DNA from: Pseudomonadota bacterium
GTDB taxonomy: Bacteria > Pseudomonadota > Alphaproteobacteria > Sphingomonadales > Sphingomonadaceae
Assembly (NCBI GenBank): GCA_023433305.1
Contig: JAEZCZ010000111.1
Location: 1-43,777 of the forward strand
Direction of reading: 5' to 3'
Length of the DNA stretch: 43,777 nucleotides
A program made the position numbers and the translations under genes. The notes under the pieces are model-generated. The model worked only from the letters and a program-made list of their open reading frames with translations, was not told the DNA's origin and ran no database searches. This document shows, piece after piece, positions 1-7,560 of this stretch (the stretch's first letter is position 1; every line of letters begins with the position of its first letter).

Positions 1-331
1 CCTCGACCAGCGGGTAGCGCAGCGTGAACGGCTGCGCGAGGCGCACCATCGCATCGTAGAGCGCGAGGTTGCCGTGCGGATGGTACTTGCCCATCACGTC
101 GCCGACCACGCGGCTGGACTTCTTGAACGCGCTGCCCGGATCGAGCCGCAGCCCGCGCATGCCCCACAGGATGCGCCGGTGCACCGGCTTCAACCCGTCG
201 CGCAAGTCCGGCAGCGAACGCGCCGTGATCGTCGATAGCGCATAGACCAGGTACCGTTCGCTCAGCGCGCTGTCGAACGGCGCGTCGACGATCGCGTCGA
301 ACGGGTCCTTCTCGTCTTCGATGACATCCAT
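1..331 (-). CDS. parC: DNA topoisomerase IV subunit A, N-terminal part (runs off left edge)
   Basis: The first 110 residues of a type IIA topoisomerase A subunit, starting at an ATG on the minus strand at 331 and leaving the window in frame. ParC with ParE decatenates daughter chromosomes. The early segment reads SERYLVYALSTITARSLPDL followed by RDGLKPVHRRIL, and later VVGDVMGKYHPHG, which is the quinolone-pocket region of the family. The LVYALSTITARSLPDL wording fits alphaproteobacterial ParC better than GyrA, which normally has a DYAMSVIVSRALPD-like segment. The catalytic Tyr lies beyond the edge and cannot be checked. The gene is divergent from the DJ-1 family gene. Confidence 0.9.
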   Translation of the reverse strand, partial: MDVIEDEKDPFDAIVDAPFDSALSERYLVYALSTITARSLPDLRDGLKPVHRRILWGMRGLRLDPGSAFKKSSRVVGDVMGKYHPHGNLALYDAMVRLAQPFTLRYPLVE

Positions 332-436
332 GCGGCTCGGCCTAGCAGCGACACGGCTGGCGGGACAGCGCGGAACGGACGGGTTTCAACACCCGTTCGC
401 GGGACAAGTGCAAACCCCCAAACACAGGAGACCCCT

Positions 437-982
437 ATGCCCCGACGCGTGATGATCCTCGCCACCGACGGCTTCGAGCAGTCCGAGCTCGAGCAGCCCC
501 GCAAGCGGCTCGACGAGGCTGGCTTCGAGACGATCGTGGTCAGTCCCGAAGACGGCCAGATCAAGGGCTGGGAGAAGACCGATTGGGGCCGCCCGGTCGA
601 CGTCGATCTGACGCTGGACGAGGCCGAGGCCGCCGACTTCGATGCGCTGCTGCTGCCCGGCGGCCAGATCAACCCCGACAAGCTGCGCATGGAGGAGAAG
701 GCCGTCCGCCTCGTCCGCGAGTTCTGCAACGCCGGCAAGCCGGTCGCAGCGATCTGCCAGGGCCCCTGGCTGCTCGCCGAAGCGGGCGTCATCGACGGCA
801 AGACCGTCACCGCCTGGCCCTCGATCCGCACCGACCTGAGGAACGCCGGGGCCAACGTCGTCGATCGGGAAGTGGCGCAGGACGGCAGCCTCATCACCAG
901 CCGCAACCCCGACGACATCCCCGCCTTCAGCGACGCGCTGATCGGCGCGCTGCAGAAGCAGGATTCCCCGCAGCCCGCCTAA
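437..982 (+). CDS. DJ-1/PfpI family protein (YhbO/PfpI-type)
   Basis: A 181-residue single-domain protein of the DJ-1/PfpI class I glutamine amidotransferase-like superfamily, whose members are described as proteases, chaperones, glyoxalases or deglycases. Visible features are the N-terminal strand RVMILATDGFEQSEL with the conserved acidic E14, the LLLPGG loop near residue 71, and the nucleophile elbow AICQGPW with Cys107. PfpI and YhbO normally have Cys-His at this elbow; here the His is Gln108. An AGGAG ribosome site lies before the ATG. It is probably monocistronic, with a hairpin terminator downstream. The family assignment is firm; the substrate cannot be told. Confidence 0.88.
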   Translation: MPRRVMILATDGFEQSELEQPRKRLDEAGFETIVVSPEDGQIKGWEKTDWGRPVDVDLTLDEAEAADFDALLLPGGQINPDKLRMEEKAVRLVREFCNAGKPVAAICQGPWLLAEAGVIDGKTVTAWPSIRTDLRNAGANVVDREVAQDGSLITSRNPDDIPAFSDALIGALQKQDSPQPA

Positions 983-1006
983 TACCTTGAAATGAGCCAT
1001 TTTCGC

Positions 1007-1043
1007 AGGGGCTCTGCCGTTTCGCGCGGCGGGCCCCTTTTTA
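1007..1043 (+). terminator. Rho-independent terminator after the DJ-1 gene
   Basis: A GC-rich hairpin with arms GGGGC-TGCCG and CGGC-GCCCC around a short TTTCGCG loop is followed directly by five T residues. It lies 25 bases after the DJ-1/PfpI stop codon and upstream of the DUF4349 gene. Confidence 0.75.
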
Positions 1044-1109
1044 ATTACGCTTGCCAGCGAGCCAAATGAGGCGCAATTGAGGCAACATTGTGGCGAAAAG
1101 GAGGCAGTG

Positions 1110-1979
1110 ATGAGGACATTGATATCCGGAGTGCTTCTTTCGGTCAGTTTGATCGCGCTGGCCGCCTGCTCCGAAGCTACCGACGAGCAAACCGCGAGCC
1201 TTGAAATCGCCGACAGCGGTCCTGCAGCGTCCGAAGCGGCGCCGAGCGGAGCGATGGCGCCGCTCGCCGACCGACCCGACATCCCCGTGTCGTTGCCCAA
1301 GATGGCGTATGTGTTCGACTACGGCTTCCGACTTGCCGGCGAGGCGATTGCCCCGCTGCAGCAGAAGCATGCCGACTTGTGCGAGGCGCAAGGCCCTTAT
1401 GCCTGCCAGATCATTTCGCTCAGCCGCTCGGGCGAAGACGAAGCCATCACGGGCGAGCTGCAGCTCGCCGTCGTGACCGATCGGGCGCGCGCCTTTGCGG
1501 CGCAGCTGTCCGATGCTGCCGAGACCGGCGGCGCCGAGCAATTCAAAGCGAATATTTCCGGCGAGGACCTTTCCAAGAGCATCGTCGACACCGAAGCGCG
1601 GTTGCGCAGCCGCATCGCGCTACGCGACCGCCTCCTCGAGGTTCTCGGGACGCGCAAGGGCACGGTGCAGGAGCTGGTCGAGGCCGAACGCGGCGTGGCG
1701 CAGGTCAACGAAGAGATCGACCGGGCGCAGAGTCGGCTGCAGGAGCAGAAAGGCCGCGTGCCCTTCAGCCGGATGACGATCGCCTATGAATCCGCCGCGC
1801 CCGGCGGCAGCTTCCTCGCGCCGATCCGCGGTGCCCTGGGATCGCTCGGGGCAATCTTGGGCAATCTCGTCGCGGTTGTCATCGTACTCGGGGCGATCGC
1901 CTTGCCGGTGGTGGCGGGCGTGCTCGGCGCGAAGCGGCTCCGGCGGCGGCTCGGCTGGGTTTCGACGGCAGAGGTGTGA
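1110..1979 (+). CDS. DUF4349 domain lipoprotein
   Basis: A 289-residue predicted lipoprotein. The N-terminus MRTLISGVLLSVSLIALAAC is a signal peptide with lipobox LAAC (Cys20), so it should be exported and lipidated. The middle is charged and probably coiled-coil (RLRSRIALRDRLLEVL to AQSRLQEQKG), matching the DUF4349 pattern. A hydrophobic helix near residues 245-275 and a basic RRR tail follow, so the C-terminus may also cross or touch a membrane. An upstream ATG at 1077 is possible, but the 1110 start follows an AAAAGGAGG ribosome site and begins the signal peptide directly. Function is unknown. Confidence 0.85.
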   Translation: MRTLISGVLLSVSLIALAACSEATDEQTASLEIADSGPAASEAAPSGAMAPLADRPDIPVSLPKMAYVFDYGFRLAGEAIAPLQQKHADLCEAQGPYACQIISLSRSGEDEAITGELQLAVVTDRARAFAAQLSDAAETGGAEQFKANISGEDLSKSIVDTEARLRSRIALRDRLLEVLGTRKGTVQELVEAERGVAQVNEEIDRAQSRLQEQKGRVPFSRMTIAYESAAPGGSFLAPIRGALGSLGAILGNLVAVVIVLGAIALPVVAGVLGAKRLRRRLGWVSTAEV

Positions 1980-2004
1980 CCCGCCCCTTTCGGCACGGGG
2001 AGAC

Positions 2005-2334
2005 CTAACGCCGCTGCATGTCGTGGCTGTCGGGCGGAATGCGGACCTCGATGCCGTCGAGATCCTCGCTGAGCTCGATCTGGCACGACAGGCGGCTGGT
2101 GCGGCAGGCGCCGGCGGCGAGGTCGAGCATGTCCTCTTCGTCCTCGACGGCTTCGGGCAGCCGCGCGAACCATTCGGGGGCAACGATCACGTGGCAGGTC
2201 GAACAGGCCATCTGGCCCTCGCAAGTACCCTCGAGCGGCATGCCCGCCGCCTGCGCGACCTCGAGCAGTCGCGCGCCGGGTTCGGCGGCGGCCTCGACCC
2301 TGTCACCGTCGCGTGTAATGAAAACGACCCGAAT
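2005..2334 (-). CDS. [2Fe-2S] ferredoxin, adrenodoxin type, apparent ATT start
   Basis: A 109-residue electron carrier with the adrenodoxin/Fdx-type cluster pattern C38-x5-C44-x2-C47 and a distant C84 (RTSRLSC). Such ferredoxins supply electrons for Fe-S assembly or P450s. The only in-frame ATG (2241) would remove the first beta strands and start six residues before the first cluster Cys. Upstream to the in-frame TGA there is no ATG, GTG or TTG. An ATT at 2334 gives MRVVFITRDGDRVE, the normal family N-terminus, and is preceded by AAGGA at ideal spacing. That AAGGA overlaps the stop of the upstream desulfurase gene, so the two are translationally close. It is last in the desulfurase operon. 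The family is certain; the start codon is inferred. Confidence 0.88.
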   Translation of the reverse strand: MRVVFITRDGDRVEAAAEPGARLLEVAQAAGMPLEGTCEGQMACSTCHVIVAPEWFARLPEAVEDEEDMLDLAAGACRTSRLSCQIELSEDLDGIEVRIPPDSHDMQRR

Positions 2335-2339
2335 GGTGC

Positions 2340-3425
2340 TTATCCTTGCTGCGCTGCAGCACGAATAAGCATTCCGGCGGCGCGTTCAAGCTCGTCGAGC
2401 GTCGTGTAGCGGCCGAAGCCGATCCGCACCGACCCGCGCGCCTGGTCGTGAGTCAGGCCAATCGCGCCGAGGATGCGGCTCGGCTTGCCCGCTTCGCTGG
2501 CGCAAGCCGATCCCGCGGAGAACATCACCTCGCGGACATCCGACATGAGGCGGGCCACATCCAGCCCGTCGCGGCGGATGTTGAGGTTTCCTTTGTAGCG
2601 CTGCTGGGCGCTCCCGTTGAGCTGCCACCCCGCGAAGAGCTCGCGGGCGCGGTTCCACAATGCGGCGACGTGGGCGGCATCGTCGTGCATCCGTTCGAGC
2701 GCGAGCTGTGCGGCGGCGCCCATTCCGGCACACAGGGCGGGACTGAGCGTGCCCGAACGGAGGCCTTTCTCCTGTCCACCCCCGGTAACGAGCGGGTGGA
2801 GCTCGATCCCGTCGCGCACCCACAGCGCGCCGATGCCCTTGGGTCCGTGGAACTTGTGCGCGCTGATCGCGATCATGTCGGCCTCGGCGATCGGCAACTT
2901 GCCGGCCGCCTGAACCGCATCGCAGACCAGCAGCGACCCGCTCGATCGAGCGCGCGCGTAAAGCTCCGCGACCGGCTGGATGGTGCCGATCTCGTTGTTG
3001 ACCTGCAGCACCGCGAGGACGCCGAGACCCGCCGGCAGCGCAACTTGCGGATTGACCAGTCCGTCGCGATCGACCGGGAGGATCGTCGTGTCGCCGGGAA
3101 GGTCGAGCGCGGTGTCGAGCACCGCCGAATGCTCGATCGCGCTCACCGCGACGGGCTTGCCTGCGCGGCCGGGCTCGCAGCCGCGCAGCGCCAGGTTGAG
3201 CGCTTCGGTCGCGCTGCCGGTGAAGACGACCTGGCCGCCCGGCGGAAACAGCGCGGCGACCCGCTCGCGCGCGACCTCGACCGCGGCGTCGGCCTGTCGC
3301 CCGAGCCGATGCGAGGAATGCGGATTGCCGAAGCCGGTCCCGTCCGGCCCGTCGAGCCAGCGCAGCATCGCCTCCTTCGCCTCCGGCGCGAGCGGGGTGG
3401 TCGCCTGGTAGTCGAGATAGATCAC
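2340..3425 (-). CDS. Cysteine desulfurase (IscS/NifS-type, class V aminotransferase), second copy
   Basis: A 361-residue PLP enzyme that takes sulfur from cysteine for Fe-S cluster or thio-cofactor synthesis. It starts VIYLDYQATTPLAPEA at a GTG that overlaps the TGA of the upstream desulfurase by four bases. Visible are the PLP Lys in ISAHKFHGPKGIGAL, the RSGT motif, and the mobile-loop catalytic Cys in SAGSACASEAGKPS. A longer frame to 3725 only runs through the neighbouring gene and was not used. It is followed six bases later by the ferredoxin. The 361-residue length is at the short end for IscS (about 400). No IscU, IscA or HscAB lies beside it. Confidence 0.92.
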   Translation of the reverse strand: MIYLDYQATTPLAPEAKEAMLRWLDGPDGTGFGNPHSSHRLGRQADAAVEVARERVAALFPPGGQVVFTGSATEALNLALRGCEPGRAGKPVAVSAIEHSAVLDTALDLPGDTTILPVDRDGLVNPQVALPAGLGVLAVLQVNNEIGTIQPVAELYARARSSGSLLVCDAVQAAGKLPIAEADMIAISAHKFHGPKGIGALWVRDGIELHPLVTGGGQEKGLRSGTLSPALCAGMGAAAQLALERMHDDAAHVAALWNRARELFAGWQLNGSAQQRYKGNLNIRRDGLDVARLMSDVREVMFSAGSACASEAGKPSRILGAIGLTHDQARGSVRIGFGRYTTLDELERAAGMLIRAAAQQG

Positions 3426-4498
3426 GCCGCCCGCTCGCGCGCCTGCCGCGCCATCGCCGCCCACGCCTCGCCGAAGCGTTCGACCTCCTCGCGCGTCGTG
3501 CTCCACCCCACGCTGAGGCGAATGGTGCGCGCGGCCTCGTCCGGATCGACTCCCATCGCCTCGAGCACGTGGCTGCCCCGCAAGCTTCCAGAGGAGCATG
3601 CGCTCCCCTGACTGATGGCAATGCCCTGCAGGTCGAAGCGCATCAGTTGCGCGCTCCCGGACATTCCCGGCATCGCGATGGCGTGGATCTGGCCGCTCGG
3701 TGACGCGAGACAGTCGGAATGCCATGTTCCGCCCAGTGTTCGCACGGTGTTCGACAGGCGATCGAGCGCTTCATTGACGCTTTTTTCGACGATCGATCCC
3801 CGGCAGGCCTCGAGCGCGGCGGCGAAACCCAGGGCTCCCGGGAGGTTCTCGGTCCCCCGGCGATAGCCGCGTTCCTGGCCGCCCGCGGGGTCCAGCAGGG
3901 CGTAATCGCGCACCAGCAGCGCACCGATTCCGATCGGTCCGCCCAGCTTGTGCGCCGACACGATCACCAGGTCCGCATCGGGCAACGCACGCCTGCCCGC
4001 GCTTTGCGAAGCATCGACCAGGAACAGCCCGCCGGCCCCCTTCACGAGTGCAGCTATGGCACTGGAATCCTGGCAGTTTCCGGTCTCCGAGTTGACCGTC
4101 TGGACCGCGACGAGCGGGTGGCTGGCAGCGCGCGATTCCCGGTCCAGGGCTTCCATGTCGAGCGCGCCGTCCCGTCCCACGGGCAGCACCGACGCGCCCG
4201 GAGCCGCCTTGAGCACGGCTTCGTGCTCCACGGCGGAAACCAGGAACTCGCCCACCCGGGCCGCACCGAAAGCCAGCGCCGCAGCCTCGCTCGCGCCGCT
4301 GGTGAAGACCACTTCGCCTTCCCACCTGAGCGCCGCCTTGACCCGCTCCCTCGCGTCCTCGAGCGCCGCACGCGCGGCCCGGCCCTCGGCGTGCGGGCTC
4401 GACGGATTGGCCCAAATCTCGAACCCGCGCAGCATCGCCTCGCGCGCTTCGGGGCGCAGCGGCGTGGTCGCGGCGTGGTCCAGATAGATACGGGTCAT
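3422..4498 (-). CDS. Cysteine desulfurase (NifS-type, class V aminotransferase), first copy
   Basis: A 358-residue PLP-dependent desulfurase, first gene of the three-gene leftward operon. It begins MTRIYLDHAATTPLRPEA, carries the PLP Lys in VSAHKLGGPIGIGALLVRD, the RRGTEN motif and the active-loop Cys in GSACSSGSLRGSHVLEAMG. It is clearly paralogous to the next gene but only moderately similar, so this is an old duplication or two functional types, not a recent copy. Such paired desulfurases with a ferredoxin are, to my knowledge, a recurrent sphingomonad arrangement apart from the suf operon. The division of labour cannot be told from sequence. Confidence 0.92.
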   Translation of the reverse strand: MTRIYLDHAATTPLRPEAREAMLRGFEIWANPSSPHAEGRAARAALEDARERVKAALRWEGEVVFTSGASEAAALAFGAARVGEFLVSAVEHEAVLKAAPGASVLPVGRDGALDMEALDRESRAASHPLVAVQTVNSETGNCQDSSAIAALVKGAGGLFLVDASQSAGRRALPDADLVIVSAHKLGGPIGIGALLVRDYALLDPAGGQERGYRRGTENLPGALGFAAALEACRGSIVEKSVNEALDRLSNTVRTLGGTWHSDCLASPSGQIHAIAMPGMSGSAQLMRFDLQGIAISQGSACSSGSLRGSHVLEAMGVDPDEAARTIRLSVGWSTTREEVERFGEAWAAMARQARERAA

Positions 4499-4596
4499 CG
4501 CGCGGGAATTGCGAAAAGTTGCATCGTCACTATATAGCCCGGCACTTTCCGGGCGCCACCCGCGCGCCTCGGGACATTCATTTCAGAGCGAGACCT

Positions 4597-5253
4597 ATGC
4601 CGTCCGTCATTTTTCCCGGCCCCGAAGGCCGCCTCGAAGGCCGCTACTCTCCCGCCCCTCGCCCTCGCGCGCCGGTGGCGATGATCCTGCATCCGCACTC
4701 GCAGGGCGGCGGCACCATGAACGACCGCATCGTGCAGCGGCTCTACAAGACCTTCGTCGACCGCGGGTTCGCAACGCTGCGCTTCAACTTTCGCGGGGTC
4801 GGCCGCAGCCAGGGCAGCTTCGACAACGGCATCGGCGAACTCTCGGACGCCGCTGCGGCGCTCGACTGGGTGCAGTCGATCCATCCGGAATCGCAGACAA
4901 CCTGGGTCGCGGGGGTGAGCTTCGGCGCGCTGATCGGCATGCAGCTCCTCATGCGCAGGCCGGAGATCCGCGGCTTCATCTCGATCGCGCCGCCCGCCAA
5001 CATGTACGACTTCTCGTTCCTCGCCCCCTGCCCCGCCTCGGGCATTTTCATCCAGGGCGCGGCCGATACGGTGGTTCAGCCGATCGCCGTGACCAAGCTG
5101 GTCGAGAAGCTGCGCACGCAGAAGCACATCACGATCCACCACGAGGAAATCCCGCGGGCCAATCACTTCTTCGAGAACGAGATCGAGGATCTGATGGCGT
5201 CGGTCGACAACTACCTCGACTTCCGCCTCTCGCCGGAGTGCACGATCCGCTGA
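4597..5253 (+). CDS. Alpha/beta hydrolase (COG2945-like)
   Basis: A 218-residue alpha/beta hydrolase. The nucleophile elbow reads GVSFGAL (GxSxG), with an oxyanion-side HPHSQGGGTMND segment near residue 34, the FNFRGVGRSQG motif, a candidate catalytic Asp in QGAADTVV and a His in RANHFFENE. All three triad members are therefore present. I chose the ATG at 4597 (MPSVIFPGPEGRLEG) rather than 4519 because the extra 26 residues are arginine-rich and unlike the family. It is divergent from the cysteine desulfurase operon and may share its promoter region. Substrate unknown. Confidence 0.87.
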   Translation: MPSVIFPGPEGRLEGRYSPAPRPRAPVAMILHPHSQGGGTMNDRIVQRLYKTFVDRGFATLRFNFRGVGRSQGSFDNGIGELSDAAAALDWVQSIHPESQTTWVAGVSFGALIGMQLLMRRPEIRGFISIAPPANMYDFSFLAPCPASGIFIQGAADTVVQPIAVTKLVEKLRTQKHITIHHEEIPRANHFFENEIEDLMASVDNYLDFRLSPECTIR

Positions 5254-5263
5254 TCGCGCGCCG

Positions 5264-5281
5264 TCCCGGCCAGAGCCGGGA
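5264..5281. repeat. Perfect intergenic hairpin after the hydrolase gene
   Basis: TCCCGGC-CAGA-GCCGGGA forms a perfect 7-bp stem ten bases after the hydrolase stop. No T run follows, so it is not a typical intrinsic terminator. It may be part of a short dispersed intergenic element or a transcript-end structure. Confidence 0.45.
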
Positions 5282-5368
5282 TCGCCTGCAGCCAAGCTTC
5301 ACCTGAAGGTAGCCGCCCGGGCTTGCCCGACGTCGCAGGTTGCCGCTTGCGGGAACAGCTCCTTTTCA

Positions 5369-5386
5369 GTAATGTTACATCATTAC
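5369..5386. promoter_or_regulatory. AT-rich dyad, candidate Fur/Zur-superfamily operator before the TonB-like gene
   Basis: GTAATG-TTACAT-CATTAC is a perfect 6-bp inverted repeat with a 6-base spacer in an otherwise GC-rich region. It overlaps a second near-dyad, TGTTACATCATTACA, at 5373-5387. It lies about 50 bases before the start of the TonB-like gene, where a repressor of metal uptake would be expected. The resemblance to Zur-type boxes is my judgement by eye. Confidence 0.5.
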
Positions 5387-5437
5387 ACGAGTCGCTCCAT
5401 CGTCCGATGAGGGCGGCCGGCAAGGAGAGGAGCGAGC

Positions 5438-6106
5438 ATGTCCTATCTCGACCAGACACAGGACTTCCGCCGTCGCGCGACCGCGATCGCCGGGGTGGTG
5501 GCCATTCATGCAGCGATCGGCCTGGGGCTGGCGGCGGGACTGACCGTTGTGGGGGTTGCCCCACCGGCCGACACCTGGAACCCGTTCACGATCACCCCCG
5601 AAGCGAAGCCGACCCCACCTCCGCCCAAGCCGGTCGAGAACACCGAGGTGCAGGACTCGTTCGTCGTCGTCCCGACGCCTCCCATCGACATCATAGTCGA
5701 CAATCCGGTCGAGCTGGTAACGGTCGACGACACCGTCGAAAACAGGGTGATCGTCGATCCGGGCCCAGGCGTCGAGCCGGTCATCGAGCCGCGGGTCACG
5801 CCCGCCTTCACCCCCCGCAAGGCCAGGCCCACCAACGGCCCGCTCGGGTGGATCAGCACCGACGATTATCCCGCGCGCGCCTTGCGAAGCGAGGCCGAAG
5901 GCGTCGCAGCCTATCGCCTGATCGTCGGCACCAATGGCCGCGTCTCCGCCTGCGAGGTCACGCGCTCGACGGGCAACGGCCTGCTCGACGAAGCGACCTG
6001 CAAGTTCATCGTCCGCCGCGCCCGCTTCGAGCCGGCCACCGACGAGGCAGGTGCGAAAGTGGTCGGAGGCTACACCGGCACGGTGAAGTGGGATATTCCC
6101 GAGTAG
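5438..6106 (+). CDS. TonB-family energy transducer
   Basis: A 222-residue inner-membrane-anchored protein that should transmit proton-motive force from ExbB/ExbD to outer-membrane TonB-dependent receptors. It has a short cytoplasmic N-terminus, one membrane helix at about residues 15-37 (AGVVAIHAAIGLGLAAG), a proline-rich periplasmic span (KPTPPPPKPVE and repeated VxxP stretches), and a C-terminal TonB domain with DDYPARALRSEAEGVA, NGRVSACEVTRSTGN and RARFEPATD. An AAGGAGAGG ribosome site precedes the ATG. No exbB or exbD is adjacent, so it probably works with proteins encoded elsewhere. A dyad upstream suggests metal-dependent control. Confidence 0.9.
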   Translation: MSYLDQTQDFRRRATAIAGVVAIHAAIGLGLAAGLTVVGVAPPADTWNPFTITPEAKPTPPPPKPVENTEVQDSFVVVPTPPIDIIVDNPVELVTVDDTVENRVIVDPGPGVEPVIEPRVTPAFTPRKARPTNGPLGWISTDDYPARALRSEAEGVAAYRLIVGTNGRVSACEVTRSTGNGLLDEATCKFIVRRARFEPATDEAGAKVVGGYTGTVKWDIPE

Positions 6107-6140
6107 CCTATCGAAGGGACCTGCGCCGGCTGCGAGCCTG

Positions 6141-6347
6141 CTAGCGCACACCCTCGGCGGCACGGTCTAAGGGGACCGTGCCGTCCTTGTTCGGAATGGT
6201 CCAGATCAGCACGTTGGCGATCATGATCACCGCGAGCAGCAGCATCAGCCACACCTGCTTGCGCGGCCCGCCCCGCCGCCACTGCCAGATCGACGCGGCG
6301 ACCAGAGCTATCGCCGCCAGCACCAGGATGGAGAGGACCGTATCCAT
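6141..6347 (-). CDS. Small two-helix membrane protein
   Basis: A 68-residue hydrophobic protein with helices at about 4-22 (VLSILVLAAIALVAASIW) and 30-50 (QVWLMLLLAVIMIANVLIW), separated by the basic loop RRGGPRK. The tail IPNKDGTVPLDRAAEGVR is polar. It begins 3 bases after the stop of the DUF937 gene, so the two are probably co-transcribed. The 3' end of the reading frame contains a perfect 10-bp hairpin. Not recognised beyond general small sphingomonad membrane proteins; function unknown. Confidence 0.7.
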   Translation of the reverse strand: MDTVLSILVLAAIALVAASIWQWRRGGPRKQVWLMLLLAVIMIANVLIWTIPNKDGTVPLDRAAEGVR

Positions 6348-6350
6348 AGG

Positions 6351-6956
6351 TCAGGTGCGAAACTTGCCGGCCATGCCGATTATGTCGTCTAGCGGGTTCC
6401 CGTCGCCGTCGAAATCGAGCATCGAGCCAATGCTGCCGAGGTTCGGGCCGGCCCCTTTGCCCGCGCCGCCGCCAAGCACGGAGCCGAGGATGCCGCCAAG
6501 AGCCCCACCGCTGCCCGCACCCGGCGCATCCGCTCTGCCTCCGCTGGCGCCCGACGACAGGTAGCCGCCGACCAGCATCGCGAGGATCGGCAGCATCTTC
6601 TTGAGCAGTTCGGGGCTGAGCCCGCTTTGCTGCGATGCCTGGCCAGCCACCTGGCGGCTGATGTCCTTCGAGCCGAAGATCTGCCCAAGCACGTCGTTGC
6701 CGCGCGACACGTCGGTCGGCTGCGAACCGATCACGTTCTCCAGCAGCCCGCCCCCGCCGAGGCCGCCGAGTACCTCGATAAGGCTGCCGATCCCGGCCTC
6801 GCCGGCGCCGCCCGCCTGGCTGCGCTTCTTGAATCCGCCCATGACTGCGGGAAGCAGCGCTTCGGCACCGCTCCGCGCCTGCGCCTGGCTGATTCCGAGC
6901 TGGCTGGCCATCGCGTCGAGGCCGCCGCTGTTGCGAAGCATGTCGAGCATATCCAT
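6351..6956 (-). CDS. DUF937 domain protein (YidB-like)
   Basis: A 201-residue protein of the DUF937 type. It has a short helical N-terminus (MDMLDMLRNSGGLDAMASQL), glycine-rich repeats such as VLGGLGGGGLLENVIG, the segment VLGQIFGSKD at about 89-98, and a C-terminal acidic loop DFDGDGNPLDD (181-191) that resembles an EF-hand or dockerin calcium loop and is common at the end of this family. The start at 6956 is preceded by AGAAGGGG. A longer frame extends far upstream but only as an antisense shadow of the DUF3597 and DUF885 genes. Role unknown. Confidence 0.8.
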   Translation of the reverse strand: MDMLDMLRNSGGLDAMASQLGISQAQARSGAEALLPAVMGGFKKRSQAGGAGEAGIGSLIEVLGGLGGGGLLENVIGSQPTDVSRGNDVLGQIFGSKDISRQVAGQASQQSGLSPELLKKMLPILAMLVGGYLSSGASGGRADAPGAGSGGALGGILGSVLGGGAGKGAGPNLGSIGSMLDFDGDGNPLDDIIGMAGKFRT

Positions 6957-7124
6957 CGGCAATCCCCTTCTCTCGCATGGCGCGGCGCAGAGTGCGCGCC
7001 TCGGTCGCCTGCTACCCCTGCTACGGCCAAAGGGAGGCGAACGAAAGTCATCGAGGAGTCTCGTGCGCCGCCAAGGCACCTTTGCCGGAGGGATGCGTTG
7101 ACGCGGCGGAAGAGGAGATTGTCG

Positions 7125-7508
7125 ATGGGTATCTTCAGTTCGATCAAGAATGCGATCTTCGGCCGCGACGAGGACGAGCGGACTCCCGCCGCTCCGCAGA
7201 AACAAGCCCCCGCGACCCGCTCCGCGACGCCGCAGTCCAGTGCGCCGGCCCCGATCAGCGAAGTCGATGTCGAGGCGCGACTGAGTGCCATGCCCGGCGC
7301 CGACAACCTGAACTGGCGCACCTCGATCGTCGACCTGATGAAGCTGATCAACGTCGACTCGAGCTACGAGGCACGCAAGGAACTGGCCCAGGAACTCGGC
7401 AACGCCGGCTACGAAGGATCGGCCGAGGATAACATCCAGCTCCACCGGCAAACCATGCAGGAACTGGCGAAGAACGGCGGCAAGGTGCCGGCGGAATTCC
7501 TCAACTAG
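7125..7508 (+). CDS. DUF3597 domain protein
   Basis: A 127-residue soluble protein. It begins MGIFSSIKNAIFG, continues with a low-complexity Pro/Ala/Gln linker (residues 24-46), and ends in a helical domain with NLNWRTSIVDLMKLI, SSYEARKELAQEL and a C-terminal GGKVPAEFLN, which fits DUF3597. The ATG at 7125 has AGAGGAG a few bases upstream. The 168-base gap to the divergent DUF937 gene should hold both promoters; I see no strong operator there. Molecular role not known; the linker suggests a tether between an N-terminal helix and the C-terminal domain. Confidence 0.82.
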   Translation: MGIFSSIKNAIFGRDEDERTPAAPQKQAPATRSATPQSSAPAPISEVDVEARLSAMPGADNLNWRTSIVDLMKLINVDSSYEARKELAQELGNAGYEGSAEDNIQLHRQTMQELAKNGGKVPAEFLN

Positions 7509-7560
7509 CGGCGACAGCCTTCGTTTGACACTCCGGCGGGGCGCGGCGAAAAGCCGTGCC

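Noticed and set aside
2005..2241. A 78-residue ferredoxin starting at the internal ATG
   Set aside because: It would start six residues before the first cluster cysteine and lack the N-terminal strands, and has no good ribosome site; ATT 2334 fits the family length and spacing.
5264..5281. Intrinsic terminator after the alpha/beta hydrolase
   Set aside because: Stem present but no T tract after it.
6158..6183. Intrinsic terminator for the small membrane gene
   Set aside because: The stem is perfect but inside the coding frame and has no T run on either strand.
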